Below, in pieces: positions 17,326 to 26,884 of a DNA stretch of 64,000 nucleotides. Under the pieces are notes generated by a model. The model saw only the letters and a program-made list of their open reading frames with translations. It was not told the origin of the DNA and searched no databases. Position numbers and translations under genes: made by a program. Source of the DNA: JADJSS01 sp046329815 (GTDB taxonomy: Bacteria; Bacteroidota; Bacteroidia; Chitinophagales; JADIYW01). The stretch is taken from assembly GCA_046329815.1 (NCBI GenBank), contig JAXLTY010000001.1, positions 186,001 through 250,000 on the forward strand, in the 5' to 3' direction. Each line of letters opens with the position of its first letter. Position 1 is the stretch's first letter.

Positions 17326-19011
17326 TTATTTAGATGGCACTACTTCATTCACAATAATAGTTTCATCACAACACCACGGCTGCAACGCTTCCAGGTCTTT
17401 CACACATGCTTGTCCTTCTTTTAGCAAGCCATCTTTAGCATCTGCTATGCGCCAGTGCAAACAAGTATTGAATACAGGTTGCGCTTCTACGAACAAACAA
17501 CGCAACTCACCGCTTTCGTAGTTACATCTTTTTTGTATGGCTTGTAATAATTGCTCATCGTGCAAATGTCCGTCACCGAAGTTCCAACCCAACACCACAC
17601 CTGCTACGAGTTCGCCATCGCGCCAAATATAATCATCTATATTACTGACCATTTGCGGAATCACTTGTTGCAATACACGTCCATGTAAATGCATCGCACG
17701 AAAAGCAATTACTTTTGAGATCAATGAAACCGTTGTCTGTTCATCATAAAATAAACGTAGTTGTTTCTCTACTGTTGGTGTGCATTTAATGATATTGTCA
17801 TCCAGTTTTTCTTCTGTTCCTTTTTTAAATAACCACACACTGTATGCCCAATTTCCTGCGTAATAGCGCATCGATACTAAGAAAGAAATGTGTTTCGGAA
17901 ATAAATTACCTAGTATTGGTAATACAAATAAACCTATCAATAAGATAAGTATTAAAACAATAGAATGAATATCGAAAGCCCAAACATCTGCATGATTTCC
18001 AAACAAAACAAACGCGCCATAAACCATGATAAAATTCCATTCTAACGGAACAGCCATAGGTATACTACTTGTGATATAGAAATGAAAACCAAACATAATG
18101 ATTAATGCAATCCATGTGATTTGTCCGCCGTCACTGAATAACAGCAACAATGGAAAAGCATATTCTATGATGGTTCCGAAATGCGCTAAAAATTTTGATA
18201 ATTTACTTGCACGTAAATCGTCCGGAAAATTGATGTACATTTTTTTACGCAGCCAAGAAATTCTTAATAATGCGCTGTTGCTGATCATTACACCAATCAC
18301 ACTTGGAAAATGCCTGTTTAATTTTGAAGTCGCTGCCCAAAACCATATCGCTAACCACACTATTTTTGTTGCAGGTATTGCATCTGTCGGAAATAAAAAA
18401 CAGATCAATGCAATATAATAATGTTCGCCGCGTGCTGATAAAAAAATGGTTTTATCAAACAGACCTGCTAATGGCAAAGCGATAATGATCGGTAATAAAA
18501 CGGTTGGTGAAATACTGGTAGAAATTAATGCTCTTATCAAAAAGAAAATAAAAGCGATGTATAAAAATACATCTATCGCGTTTCGCTTATCGCTTTTGAA
18601 AATTTCAGGAAATAAAGGCATTCTGATCGTGCCTGGTCGTAAGAAATGAAATAAGGCACCAAACGGTGGAAAGTATCTTGCTGTTAACGGACCGCTGCCA
18701 CAACCCATTCCGATGCTTTCAAACAACATGCTCCACAATACTGCTTTACATAATGCTTCCGGCTGAAACCACCAGTTTGTAATAGTAGAATATGTTCCCA
18801 AACCAACAGAATACGAACAAAAGAAAAACCACATGCCGATGTAAAATGCGATCTTCAGAAAGTAAAAAGAATACACAGCAACCGGTGCGCCGTAACCTTG
18901 AATTGCCCACGCGCGGCACAGCATCATGACTCTTTCATTGAATGGCTTTTGCTGCCATTCGTCAAAATCAAACGGTAAAGGTTGTGGTGCTATGAGTTTT
19001 CTAAAGTTCAT
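17326..19011 (-). CDS. Multi-pass membrane protein, DUF3556-like
   Basis: A 561-residue protein with roughly ten hydrophobic helices between residues 40 and 400 and a soluble C-terminal domain of ~150 residues. The segments FLKIAFYIGMWFFFCSYSVGLG, WWFQPEALCKAVLWSMLFES, GMGCGSGPLTARYFPPFG and FLRPGTIRMPLFP fit the DUF3556 transmembrane family as I remember it. Function unknown. It lies tail to tail with the MpaB-type oxygenase, so co-regulation is not implied by strand. Family name from pattern recall, not a search. Confidence 0.65.
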   Translation of the reverse strand: MNFRKLIAPQPLPFDFDEWQQKPFNERVMMLCRAWAIQGYGAPVAVYSFYFLKIAFYIGMWFFFCSYSVGLGTYSTITNWWFQPEALCKAVLWSMLFESIGMGCGSGPLTARYFPPFGALFHFLRPGTIRMPLFPEIFKSDKRNAIDVFLYIAFIFFLIRALISTSISPTVLLPIIIALPLAGLFDKTIFLSARGEHYYIALICFLFPTDAIPATKIVWLAIWFWAATSKLNRHFPSVIGVMISNSALLRISWLRKKMYINFPDDLRASKLSKFLAHFGTIIEYAFPLLLLFSDGGQITWIALIIMFGFHFYITSSIPMAVPLEWNFIMVYGAFVLFGNHADVWAFDIHSIVLILILLIGLFVLPILGNLFPKHISFLVSMRYYAGNWAYSVWLFKKGTEEKLDDNIIKCTPTVEKQLRLFYDEQTTVSLISKVIAFRAMHLHGRVLQQVIPQMVSNIDDYIWRDGELVAGVVLGWNFGDGHLHDEQLLQAIQKRCNYESGELRCLFVEAQPVFNTCLHWRIADAKDGLLKEGQACVKDLEALQPWCCDETIIVNEVVPSK

Positions 19012-19067
19012 CTTTCAATTGAAATTAAATCGCTGCATAGAATAAATATACCACTTTTAAAAAGTTG

Positions 19068-20150
19068 TTATCTATTATTTCTTAAAATAATTTGCCTGTA
19101 GATCAGCCACATAAATAAAGAATAACCCATCCAGAAAAACGGAAGCATCAAAATAATCATAAAGATATAGCCGTGAAAGTTGCCGGCGCTTTCAGCTAAT
19201 GTCCAATCTATTAAACTAAAAGAAAATAAGAAAACAACAATAAAAATAATCGGTATTAAAATATTGCCCAACCAAAGTGGTTTATTTATTTTATCCGGTG
19301 ATGTTTGTGCATATTTTTTGATGCGTTTGAAATGAAAAATAATTAAGATTATCAAAATAATTATAGCAATTCCAATTGGATCTAAAGCAATCAATATTTT
19401 TGACAACAGTGAAATTTTTGGTGACACCTGAATGCTCATTACATCTGTGGTGATCTTTTTTAATTGCCATGAATACTCATTATTATATGACTGTTTAAAT
19501 GTTAGCATCGGTTTTCCAATATTGGAAGAATCTATTTTAAACAGTTGTTCCGAATGAATTTTTATAGAAATAGTTCCAAACGATTTCCAGAATTTAGATG
19601 GATAAAGTGAATACTCAATAGTTGGTTTTTTAAACCAATCATGCCTGTTATAAGAGTTCAATGCAAAGTAAGCAACTTCAATGGTATTCTTGCCTTTTCT
19701 TAAACTAGCATTAAACGCAATCAAATCATCCATACGCGCTGTCACGGTTTCCGTTTTGCTGAAAGGAACATCTACATGTTCGTTGTCCAGCACCTTCAGA
19801 TAACTAAACTCTTCTTTAATTTCAGTTCCTGTTATTTTTTTTAAGACTTTAGTATCTTCGTCATTATCGCCATTAATAATCACTTTGAAATCATGCTCGT
19901 AATTGGACGCGATAAACAGCAACGGCAAGACGGTATTTGTATCCGATTCAATTTCGTAGGTTATTGTGTAAGCCACTTCTGCAATATCTTTCAATAAAAA
20001 AATATCGATGTTTTCTTTGGTAACTGAAACATCTTTAGAACTTATAAAGAGACTATTTTTTGTACCATTAACGTATGGATTTGCCATATTCGCAAACATA
20101 CTATTGCCGAGCAAAAAATAAATGATGGTGTAGAAAAGTTTTTTAAACAT
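19068..20150 (-). CDS. Exported protein with C-terminal membrane helices, unknown function
   Basis: I do not recognise a family. The 360-residue protein opens with a signal peptide (MFKKLFYTIIYFLLGNSMFA). A beta-rich extracytoplasmic region of about 235 residues follows (AYTITYEIESDTNTVLPLLF, IEVAYFALNSY). Three hydrophobic segments lie near residues 255-280, 300-320 and 330-350. The layout resembles outward-facing sensor or assembly proteins. It follows two small secreted genes on the same strand, and the gap to them holds a terminator, so it is probably a separate transcript. Confidence 0.6.
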   Translation of the reverse strand: MFKKLFYTIIYFLLGNSMFANMANPYVNGTKNSLFISSKDVSVTKENIDIFLLKDIAEVAYTITYEIESDTNTVLPLLFIASNYEHDFKVIINGDNDEDTKVLKKITGTEIKEEFSYLKVLDNEHVDVPFSKTETVTARMDDLIAFNASLRKGKNTIEVAYFALNSYNRHDWFKKPTIEYSLYPSKFWKSFGTISIKIHSEQLFKIDSSNIGKPMLTFKQSYNNEYSWQLKKITTDVMSIQVSPKISLLSKILIALDPIGIAIIILIILIIFHFKRIKKYAQTSPDKINKPLWLGNILIPIIFIVVFLFSFSLIDWTLAESAGNFHGYIFMIILMLPFFWMGYSLFMWLIYRQIILRNNR

Positions 20151-20212
20151 GTTGTAGTATGATACAACAAGATACCTAAAATTGAAATGTGTGCTTCTTA
20201 ATTTTTATTAAT

Positions 20213-20239
20213 AAAAAAAGAAAGCCAGGTGCTTTCTTT
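20213..20239 (-). terminator. Rho-independent terminator after the 141-residue secreted protein gene
   Basis: On the minus strand AAAGAAAGC / GCTTTCTTT forms a 9-bp stem with a 5-nt loop, followed directly by a run of T (plus-strand A-run from 20213). It lies 22 bp beyond the stop codon at 20262. Confidence 0.8.
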
Positions 20240-20261
20240 AATAGTGATATTCTGATTAAAT

Positions 20262-20687
20262 CTAGTAAGCTGATGATGGCGGATCAAAACTATATAAGCG
20301 TATATATTTATCAATCGTTTCCCTGTCGCCTAATTCGCCATCTTCTTTAATTACACCATTCTCTACCAAACTTTTTATTAATGGTTTGTAATCATAGTTG
20401 CTTTTAAATGAAAGATCAAAATCAGCAAAACGGATCTCATTATAGAACACATTATGATATTCTTTGTCGCGGTAATAATGTTTAGTCAAAACAAACAATA
20501 ACTTATCTGATCCATAGCTGCTGATTTGAGTCGGTGAATTATCACTTACTAAAGAGCCGCCTTTAATTTTCAGTAATGGCTTTTCACCATAATACGTCAC
20601 TCCTTTTTTGTTATCCACTTTCTGCGCAAAAGATATGCTGGCAAAACAAAAGCACAACAGGAAAAATGTAATAAAATATCTCATCAT
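20262..20687 (-). CDS. Small secreted protein, unknown function
   Basis: 141 residues with an N-terminal signal peptide (MMRYFITFFLLCFCFASISFAQ). The mature part is hydrophilic (KKGVTYYGEKPLLKIKGGSL, DKLLFVLTKHYYRDKEYHNV) and has no Cys or recognised motif. A clear terminator follows at 20213-20239. The upstream neighbour on the same strand is a second secreted protein 54 bp away, so both may share a transcript. Confidence 0.6.
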   Translation of the reverse strand: MMRYFITFFLLCFCFASISFAQKVDNKKGVTYYGEKPLLKIKGGSLVSDNSPTQISSYGSDKLLFVLTKHYYRDKEYHNVFYNEIRFADFDLSFKSNYDYKPLIKSLVENGVIKEDGELGDRETIDKYIRLYSFDPPSSAY

Positions 20688-20741
20688 TTTTTTTTATAAA
20701 ATTAAACTGATTTTTCTTTTTTCAAAACAAATCAATACTTA

Positions 20742-21458
20742 TTAAAAAGAAATGCTACTTTCATTGCCTAAGGTTTCCAACGTTTTTAGTTTTTCCACCG
20801 GAAAATCCGTGCAGGTTGATTTAGGTTTACTTTCTTTTTCGTCAAACATATTGATACCGGTGATCACACATTTTTTCTTCGTTGAAAAATTAATGCTGGT
20901 TTCAACAGCTTCGCCGCCGCTGCGATGATATTCTTTATTATCATAACCAATTAATTCGAACTGGTTGTGCTGAAAACGGAAAGAATAACTGCGGTTTGCC
21001 ACTGACCATGAACCGCAGCTTTGCCAAAACTGAAAGTAAATTTTCAGCACTCCTTTTTTAACTTCTAAACCACCTTCATCTAAAGGATCAGCCAGGCAAG
21101 GCGATTCTTCGTCGTTTGGTGCAGGAATAAATTGTTTATTCAACAACACTCTTTTATAGCTGGCATCCATCGCACCAAAGAGAATAATAAGTATGCGTGG
21201 ATTCAGGTCTAAAGTATCTTGTCCTAAACCTTTATTGATCTTAATATTCAGCGGCGATGTATTTTGGATAATGAGTACCATATCATCAAAACCATCTTTG
21301 TTAAGATCGCCGTTTGCAAGCTCACGTTTCTTCCATCCTTTCGGCACAAAATCATTGATCACATCGCCTGTTAACGGAATTTCAGGATCGTTGTTTTGTG
21401 CATTTGCAGTAGCATAAGAATACAGCAACACTATAGCGATGATAATACATTTTCTCAT
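20742..21458 (-). CDS. Secreted protein with one FG-GAP/VCBS-like calcium loop
   Basis: A 238-residue exported protein: signal peptide MRKCIIIAIVLLYSYATANAQ, then KRELANGDLNKDGFDDMVLIIQN. The DLNKDGFDD segment has the D-x-[ND]-x-[DN]-G spacing of a Ca2+-binding FG-GAP/dockerin-type loop. A beta-rich domain follows, with GSWSVANRSYSFRFQHNQFELIGYD. Similar Bacteroidota proteins are unannotated lipoprotein- or envelope-type proteins. Function unknown. Confidence 0.6.
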   Translation of the reverse strand: MRKCIIIAIVLLYSYATANAQNNDPEIPLTGDVINDFVPKGWKKRELANGDLNKDGFDDMVLIIQNTSPLNIKINKGLGQDTLDLNPRILIILFGAMDASYKRVLLNKQFIPAPNDEESPCLADPLDEGGLEVKKGVLKIYFQFWQSCGSWSVANRSYSFRFQHNQFELIGYDNKEYHRSGGEAVETSINFSTKKKCVITGINMFDEKESKPKSTCTDFPVEKLKTLETLGNESSISF

Positions 21459-21499
21459 AGTAGTTATTTGACCATCAAATGTACGGCAAAAAGTAATTA

Positions 21500-23632
21500 T
21501 TATTCTGCCTGCTTCTTGCTCAGCATAATTCTTTTGCGGTTCAAATCTACTTCCAATACTTTCACGCGCACTGCTTGCTGCAGTTTTACTATTTCGTTCG
21601 GATCTTTGATAAACTTATTTGCGAGTTCTGAAATATGAATTAAGCCATCCTGTTTAACACCAATGTTTACAAAACATCCGAAGTTAGTAATGTTCGTTAC
21701 CAAACCGGGCACGATCATGCCTGTTCGCACATCTTCAATTAATTTTATCGTAGAATCAAATTCAAACACCTGTATTTCTTCGCGCGGATCGCGTCCTGGT
21801 TTTTCGAGCTCTTTCAAAATATCCTGCAAGGTTGGTAAACCTACTTCTTCCGAAACATATTTCTTCAGATCGATATTTTTACGCACTTCTTTTTTATTAA
21901 GCAAATCCGTAATAGATACCTGTTGGTCTTTCGCCATTTGTTCTACGAGTTTATATCGTTCCGGATGCACTGCACTGTTATCCAACGGATTTTCTGCATC
22001 AGCAATACGCAGGAAACCTGCTGCTTGTTCAAATATTTTATCGCCTAAACGATTTACTTCTAACAATTGCTTGCGTGTTTTAAATGCTCCGTTTGTAGTT
22101 CTATACTGCACAATATTTTCCGCCGTGCTTTGTCCTAATCCGGCCACATACATCAGCAAATGCTTGCTTGCGGTATTTAAATTCACACCTACCTGGCTCA
22201 CACAACTTACCACTGTATCATCTAACGATTGCTTTAACAAATACTGATTGACATCATGCTGATATTGTCCAACGCCAATAGACTTCGGATCGATCTTAAC
22301 TAACTCAGCCAACGGATCCATTAATCTTCTGCCAATAGAAACTGCACCGCGCACGGTAATATCTTTATCCGGAAATTCTTCACGCGCTACTTCTGATGCC
22401 GAGTAAATAGATGCACCACTTTCATTCACCGAAAATATCTGCGGTTTTCGTTCCCAATCTAATTTATTGAGCCAGTCTTCCGTTTCTCTGCCTGCTGTGC
22501 CGTTACCAACTGCAATCACGTTTATATTATGTTTGTACATCAAACCACGCACTATATCTTCTGCATCGCGTTTTTTATTAAGCGGTGGATGCGGATAGAT
22601 TACACTTTCTTCCAGCAATGTTCCTTTATCATCCAAACAAACTAATTTGCAGCCGGTAGCAAAACCCGGATCTAATGCTAAGATTGGTTTTTGTCCTAAT
22701 ACAGGTGCTAATAATAATTGTCTTAAATTTTTTACAAACACCTCAATAGCTTCTTTGTCGGCTTTTTCTTTGGAAATATTTCTGAATTCAAATTCAATAG
22801 AAAATTTCATTAAACGTTTATACGCATCTTTCAATGCAATGGCTACTTGTTCAACTGATGCATTATTTCCTTTGATTACGCGCTGATGCAGCATTTCCAA
22901 TACTTGCTCTTCTTCCGGTGCGATGTGCATGTACAGAAAACCTTCGTCCTCGCCTCTTCGCATAGCTAATAAACGATGTGATGGACAATGTTTTAATGGC
23001 TCCGACCAATCGAAATAATCGCGGAATTTTTGCGCTTCCTTATCTTCTTCTTTACCAAATGCTACTTTAGTTTTAATGACTGCATGACGTTCAAACTGCT
23101 GACGCACGATGGCGCGTACAATCATATCTTCATTAATCCACTCGGCAATAATATCGCGCGCACCTTGCAACGCATCTTCTACGGTTGGCACTTCGTCTAT
23201 TATAAATGCTTCTGCTTTTGAAATGACATCGCGTTCCTGTTGTTTATAAAGCAGAGTTGCCAACGGCTCTAATCCTTTTTCTCTGGCTACCGATGCTTTG
23301 GTTTTGCGCTTTGGTTTGAAAGGCAAGTAAATATCTTCTAAAATCACGGCATCAAAACAAGCATCAATTTTTGCTTTTAATTCATCGGTTAATTTGCCTT
23401 GTTCTTCAATAGATTTTAAAATAGTTGCTTTTCGCTTTTCAATTTCTCTGAATTTCGTAATACTGCTTTTTATTAAACCGATCTCTACTTCATCGAGACT
23501 GCCAGTTTTTTCTTTACGGTAACGCGCAATGAACGGAATAGTAGCGCCTTCATCTAATAACTCTATTGTGGCGCTTACTTGTTTTTTGTCTATCAGTGTT
23601 TCTTTTGAAACCAATTCTATCAGCTCTTGCAT
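21500..23632 (-). CDS. tex: Tex family RNA-binding transcription accessory protein
   Basis: About 710 residues starting at MQELIELVSKETLIDKKQVS. The frame extends 31 codons further upstream, but that extension is not family-like. Domains in order: N-terminal helical region with ATIPFIARYRKEKTGSLDE, YqgF-like RNase-H fold (ILALDPGFATGCKLVCLD near 345), HhH segments (SKHLLMYVAGLGQSTAENIV and NRLGDKIFEQAAGFLRI), and a C-terminal S1 domain (IVPGLVTNITNFGCFVNIGV ... DGLIHISELANKF). Tex binds nucleic acid and associates with the transcription machinery. It is divergent from the SUFU-like gene. Confidence 0.95.
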   Translation of the reverse strand: MQELIELVSKETLIDKKQVSATIELLDEGATIPFIARYRKEKTGSLDEVEIGLIKSSITKFREIEKRKATILKSIEEQGKLTDELKAKIDACFDAVILEDIYLPFKPKRKTKASVAREKGLEPLATLLYKQQERDVISKAEAFIIDEVPTVEDALQGARDIIAEWINEDMIVRAIVRQQFERHAVIKTKVAFGKEEDKEAQKFRDYFDWSEPLKHCPSHRLLAMRRGEDEGFLYMHIAPEEEQVLEMLHQRVIKGNNASVEQVAIALKDAYKRLMKFSIEFEFRNISKEKADKEAIEVFVKNLRQLLLAPVLGQKPILALDPGFATGCKLVCLDDKGTLLEESVIYPHPPLNKKRDAEDIVRGLMYKHNINVIAVGNGTAGRETEDWLNKLDWERKPQIFSVNESGASIYSASEVAREEFPDKDITVRGAVSIGRRLMDPLAELVKIDPKSIGVGQYQHDVNQYLLKQSLDDTVVSCVSQVGVNLNTASKHLLMYVAGLGQSTAENIVQYRTTNGAFKTRKQLLEVNRLGDKIFEQAAGFLRIADAENPLDNSAVHPERYKLVEQMAKDQQVSITDLLNKKEVRKNIDLKKYVSEEVGLPTLQDILKELEKPGRDPREEIQVFEFDSTIKLIEDVRTGMIVPGLVTNITNFGCFVNIGVKQDGLIHISELANKFIKDPNEIVKLQQAVRVKVLEVDLNRKRIMLSKKQAE

Positions 23633-23735
23633 ATGTATTTGAAAGGCAGCAAAAATAGAATAAAAAGCAGAATAGAATAAGGCATGCGAAAGAATGTTAT
23701 TAACTTTTTGTATTTTTAGATTCAAACCATTTTTT

Positions 23736-24413
23736 ATGAACTATGAACATCATTTTAATGAATCTGCAAAATCCAGGAATGCATTCTGGAGCGAAATAGG
23801 AACTGTCCGGCAGGATGTTATTACACATTTAATTAATCCAACTTTTATGGGCGGTCCATCGTGGCCATCTTTGAGACAGGCGTTTATTATGGTGGACACC
23901 GATGAAGGTACTATCATTGCTACTGACGGACTAACCGATCCATACAGCGATTTTGACTCCAATCCGGAGAATCAAACCTACAATGGCATTGGCTGTGAGT
24001 TTTTTATTGAATGTGATGAACAATTTAAAAGTTTTGAAGACGTCAAGAATTCATGGCAGTTTAGCATTTTATACCAGGTGGCGCAGTTGGCTGCTGGCAA
24101 ACCTGATATCTTAAACTTATTTGAAGACTATGGTTGTATCTCTACCGAGCTTTATGATTGTAGCGTGCCAAAAGAATTTATCAATAAAGAAGAAAGATGC
24201 GGTGTTCTTTTAGGTTTGGAATCACCGGGAATTCCGACAGAAATACAATTGAGTTTAGAAGAAGTTTTAACTATAAATATCAAACTATTAACACTTCAGG
24301 AACTTGCATATATCAACCAAAAAGGAGTAGATGGTCGAAACGAAATTGCCAATCTGATACTTAAACAACCTAAAGCCGGAAAATCTTTTCTGAGCAGAAC
24401 ATCTGTAGTATAA
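23736..24413 (+). CDS. Suppressor-of-fused-like domain protein
   Basis: 225 residues from MNYEHHFNES; upstream in-frame codons overlap the promoter region and were not used. Candidate SUFU-family features are IIATDGLTDPYSD, the acidic core GIGCEFFIECDEQFKSFEDV, and the C-terminal LLTLQELAYINQKGVDGRNE. Bacterial SUFU proteins are often immunity-like or of unknown role. The stop codon is separated by one base from the ATG of the Tpt1-type gene, so the two are translationally close and probably one operon. The assignment rests on motif recall only. Confidence 0.55.
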   Translation: MNYEHHFNESAKSRNAFWSEIGTVRQDVITHLINPTFMGGPSWPSLRQAFIMVDTDEGTIIATDGLTDPYSDFDSNPENQTYNGIGCEFFIECDEQFKSFEDVKNSWQFSILYQVAQLAAGKPDILNLFEDYGCISTELYDCSVPKEFINKEERCGVLLGLESPGIPTEIQLSLEEVLTINIKLLTLQELAYINQKGVDGRNEIANLILKQPKAGKSFLSRTSVV

Positions 24414-24414
24414 C

Positions 24415-24972
24415 ATGATTGACGATAAACAACTGAAACACATCAGCAAGTTTTTAAGTTTGATATTACGGCATCAACCTGAACTGATCGGCATTCAATT
24501 GGATAGAAATGGCTGGACAGATATTAGTGAACTGATTGAAAAAGCCAATCGCAAAGGAATACAAGTTGACAGAGCAATCTTAGATCATGTTGTTGCAACC
24601 AATTCCAAGAAACGGTTTGCTATTAATGAGACATTGGATAAGATAAGAGCAAGTCAGGGACATTCTGTAGAAATTGAATTAGGTTATACCAACCAACAAC
24701 CACCAGAAATTTTATTTCATGGAACCAGCGAGAAAGCAGTACCATCCATTTTAAACACTGGTCTTGAAAAAAGAGAAAGACAGCATGTTCATTTAAGCAG
24801 TGATATAGAAACAGCAACCAAAGTCGGACAAAGACATGGAAAACCATTTGTGTTTAAAGTATTTGCTGAGCAAATGTATAACGATAATTTTCAGTTTTTT
24901 ATTTCCGACAACGGAGTCTGGCTGACAGATCATGTTCCGGCAAAATATCTGGCACAAAATGATAAAATATAA
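24415..24972 (+). CDS. kptA: RNA 2'-phosphotransferase, Tpt1/KptA family
   Basis: 185 residues, usual bacterial KptA length. Transfers a 2'-phosphate from an RNA splice junction to NAD+, releasing ADP-ribose 1'',2''-cyclic phosphate. Visible motifs: KFLSLILRHQPELIGI and NGWTDISELI (winged-helix N-lobe), TNSKKRFAIN, then the ADP-ribosyltransferase lobe LFHGTSEKAVPSILNTGL, HVHLSSDIETATKVGQRHG and KPFVFKV. In bacteria the natural substrate is uncertain, and no RNA ligase is adjacent. It starts one base after the SUFU-like stop codon. Confidence 0.92.
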   Translation: MIDDKQLKHISKFLSLILRHQPELIGIQLDRNGWTDISELIEKANRKGIQVDRAILDHVVATNSKKRFAINETLDKIRASQGHSVEIELGYTNQQPPEILFHGTSEKAVPSILNTGLEKRERQHVHLSSDIETATKVGQRHGKPFVFKVFAEQMYNDNFQFFISDNGVWLTDHVPAKYLAQNDKI

Positions 24973-24989
24973 TCTTCCATAAAGAAAGC

Positions 24990-25937
24990 ATGAAGTGTCT
25001 GATAAAAAATATCTTTTGTGTTGTGTTATTTACTTTAACGCCAGCGTTTGTATTTGCAAAAAAAGAAATAGCCATCACTATTGATGATCCGCATACTAAA
25101 GAAACGCCTTTACTCAACTGGCAGCAAAGAAACGATGCTATTTTAAATATACTCGACAAACATAAGATCCAAGCGGCTTTGTTTGTTTGCGGAATGCGCG
25201 TTGACAATGCAAATGGTATAAGTTTATTAAACCAATGGGACAAAAAGAAACACCTCATCTGTAATCATTCTTATTCGCATTTGTATTTTAATTCGGCATC
25301 TAAAACATGTGACATATTTATTGCTGATTTCAAAAAAGGCGACAGTATTATCAGGCATTATAAAAACTACACAAAACTATTCCGCTTTCCATATTTAAAA
25401 GAAGGCAACAGTGCTGCTAAAAGAGATTCGATGAGAACCGCTATGAAAACGGAAGGTTATAAAAATGGCTATGTATCTATTGATGCATCCGATTGGTATA
25501 TCGATGCACAAATAGCGCTGGCTTTGAAAAAGGACATCAACACAGATCTAACACCGTATAAAGAATATTACATTCAGCATATTTTAGACAGAGCAAAGTA
25601 TTACGATTCTTTAGCGCATTTGGTGTTTAAACGAGATATCAAACATACTTTACTCATTCATCATTCTTTGCTCAATGCATTATTTCTCGATGATTTGCTG
25701 ACAGCACTGGAAGCCAATGGCTGGAAATTAATTGATGCGAAGAAAGCATTTAAAGATACGGTATATCTTCAGCAACCTTTAATAGAACCATGCGGCGAAA
25801 GTGTTGTATGGCAATGTGCTGAACAGACAGAAGCACTTTCCAAAGATTTACGTTATCCTGGCGAAGATGAAGAATATGAAAAAGAACCTCTGGAACAATA
25901 TCTTCTGAATTATACTTCAAGAACTAAAATCAAATAA
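24990..25937 (+). CDS. Secreted polysaccharide deacetylase family protein
   Basis: 315 residues: signal peptide MKCLIKNIFCVVLFTLTPAFVFA, then a NodB-homology domain. Motif 1 is EIAITIDDPHTKE (metal-binding Asp pair), motif 2 is NHSYSHLYFN (HxxxH) and motif 3 is FRFPYLKEG. An extended region with DASDWYID and a late LIHHSLLNALFLDDLL follows. The fold removes N- or O-acetyl groups from glycans with a divalent metal. It is 17 bp after the kptA stop codon and may be the third gene of that operon, although no functional link is obvious. Confidence 0.85.
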   Translation: MKCLIKNIFCVVLFTLTPAFVFAKKEIAITIDDPHTKETPLLNWQQRNDAILNILDKHKIQAALFVCGMRVDNANGISLLNQWDKKKHLICNHSYSHLYFNSASKTCDIFIADFKKGDSIIRHYKNYTKLFRFPYLKEGNSAAKRDSMRTAMKTEGYKNGYVSIDASDWYIDAQIALALKKDINTDLTPYKEYYIQHILDRAKYYDSLAHLVFKRDIKHTLLIHHSLLNALFLDDLLTALEANGWKLIDAKKAFKDTVYLQQPLIEPCGESVVWQCAEQTEALSKDLRYPGEDEEYEKEPLEQYLLNYTSRTKIK

Positions 25938-26003
25938 ATCAACAAGCGATTCTTTAAATATTTACAATAACCTCAATTCCGAATTTATAAAATCATAATC
26001 ATC

Positions 26004-26483
26004 ATGCAACAAGCATCTATACAACTCAGAAAAACAGGACAAGCAGACTTAGACATTCTTTTTCAGTTTCAACTGGATGAAGAAGCGAATTACCTGGCTG
26101 CATTTACGTCCAAAGATCCGGCAGACAAAGCGGCATATATGGATAAATATACTAAAATAATTAATGATCCAACCATCAATACACAAACGATTTTAGTGGA
26201 TGATAACATAGCAGGTAGCATTGCAAGATTTGTGCTGTTCGGTGATGACGAAATAACATATTGGATAGACAAAAAATATTGGGGCAAAGGTATTGCGAGT
26301 GCAGCGCTTAAACATTTCCTGACGATTGAACAAACACGACCCATCTTTGGTCGCGTTGCATTTGATAATTTTGGTTCACAAAAAGTTTTGGAAAAATGTG
26401 GCTTTATAAAAATTGGTACAGATAAAGGTTTTGCCAATGCACGACAAGCCGAAACAGAAGAATTTATTTACAAATTAGACTAA
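26004..26483 (+). CDS. GNAT family N-acetyltransferase (RimJ/RimL-like)
   Basis: 159 residues. The acetyl-CoA fold is visible as IQLRKTGQADLDILFQFQLD at the N-terminus, ITYWIDKKYWGKGIASAALKHFL (the [QR]-x-x-G-x-[GA] loop, here W-G-K-G-I-A), and FGRVAFDNFGSQKVLEKCGF, typical of the RimJ/RimL group. The substrate is unknown. The flanking gaps are short and show nothing notable. Confidence 0.88.
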   Translation: MQQASIQLRKTGQADLDILFQFQLDEEANYLAAFTSKDPADKAAYMDKYTKIINDPTINTQTILVDDNIAGSIARFVLFGDDEITYWIDKKYWGKGIASAALKHFLTIEQTRPIFGRVAFDNFGSQKVLEKCGFIKIGTDKGFANARQAETEEFIYKLD

Positions 26484-26521
26484 TAGTAACACTGATATAT
26501 TTATTGAAAAACAATTGCTGC

Positions 26522-26863
26522 TTATCCAACTAATGCGCGTTTGGACGCCAGGTTCTTATTTCCCCATTTTGCCATTTCACTAAACAAAGGAGTAAGACTT
26601 GCACCTAATTCAGTCAGCGCGTATTCTACTCTTGGCGGAATTTCTTTGTATTGCGTACGCGTCACCAATCCGTCCTTTTCCAGTTCTTTCAATTGCTCAG
26701 TCAGCACTTTCCTTGAGATATCAGGAATGCGCACTGCCACTTCGCCAAAGCGTTTTGTGCCTGATGCTAGGTGAAATAAAATAAGCACTTTCCATCTGCC
26801 TCCAATGAGCTCTAATGTTAATGTTACCGGACATCGTGTCGCTGCTTTTGCTTTAGTTACCAT
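26522..26863 (-). CDS. HxlR family winged-helix transcriptional regulator
   Basis: 113 residues with the HxlR layout: CPVTLTLELIGGRWKVLILFHL, FGEVAVRIPDISRKVLTEQLKELEKDGLV (recognition helix) and PPRVEYALTELGASLTPLF. The N-terminal Cys beside the helix (RCPVT) is conserved in redox-sensing members of the family such as HypR and YodB. It is divergent from the NmrA-type reductase gene, and the intergenic region carries palindromes suited to a dimeric regulator, so it likely controls its neighbour and itself. Confidence 0.93.
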   Translation of the reverse strand: MVTKAKAATRCPVTLTLELIGGRWKVLILFHLASGTKRFGEVAVRIPDISRKVLTEQLKELEKDGLVTRTQYKEIPPRVEYALTELGASLTPLFSEMAKWGNKNLASKRALVG

Positions 26864-26884
26864 TTTGTTACCACTATTTTTAAA

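Noticed and set aside
23633..23725. N-terminal extension of Tex
   Set aside because: The 31 extra residues are not Tex-like, and the family start (MQELIELVSKE) is internal.
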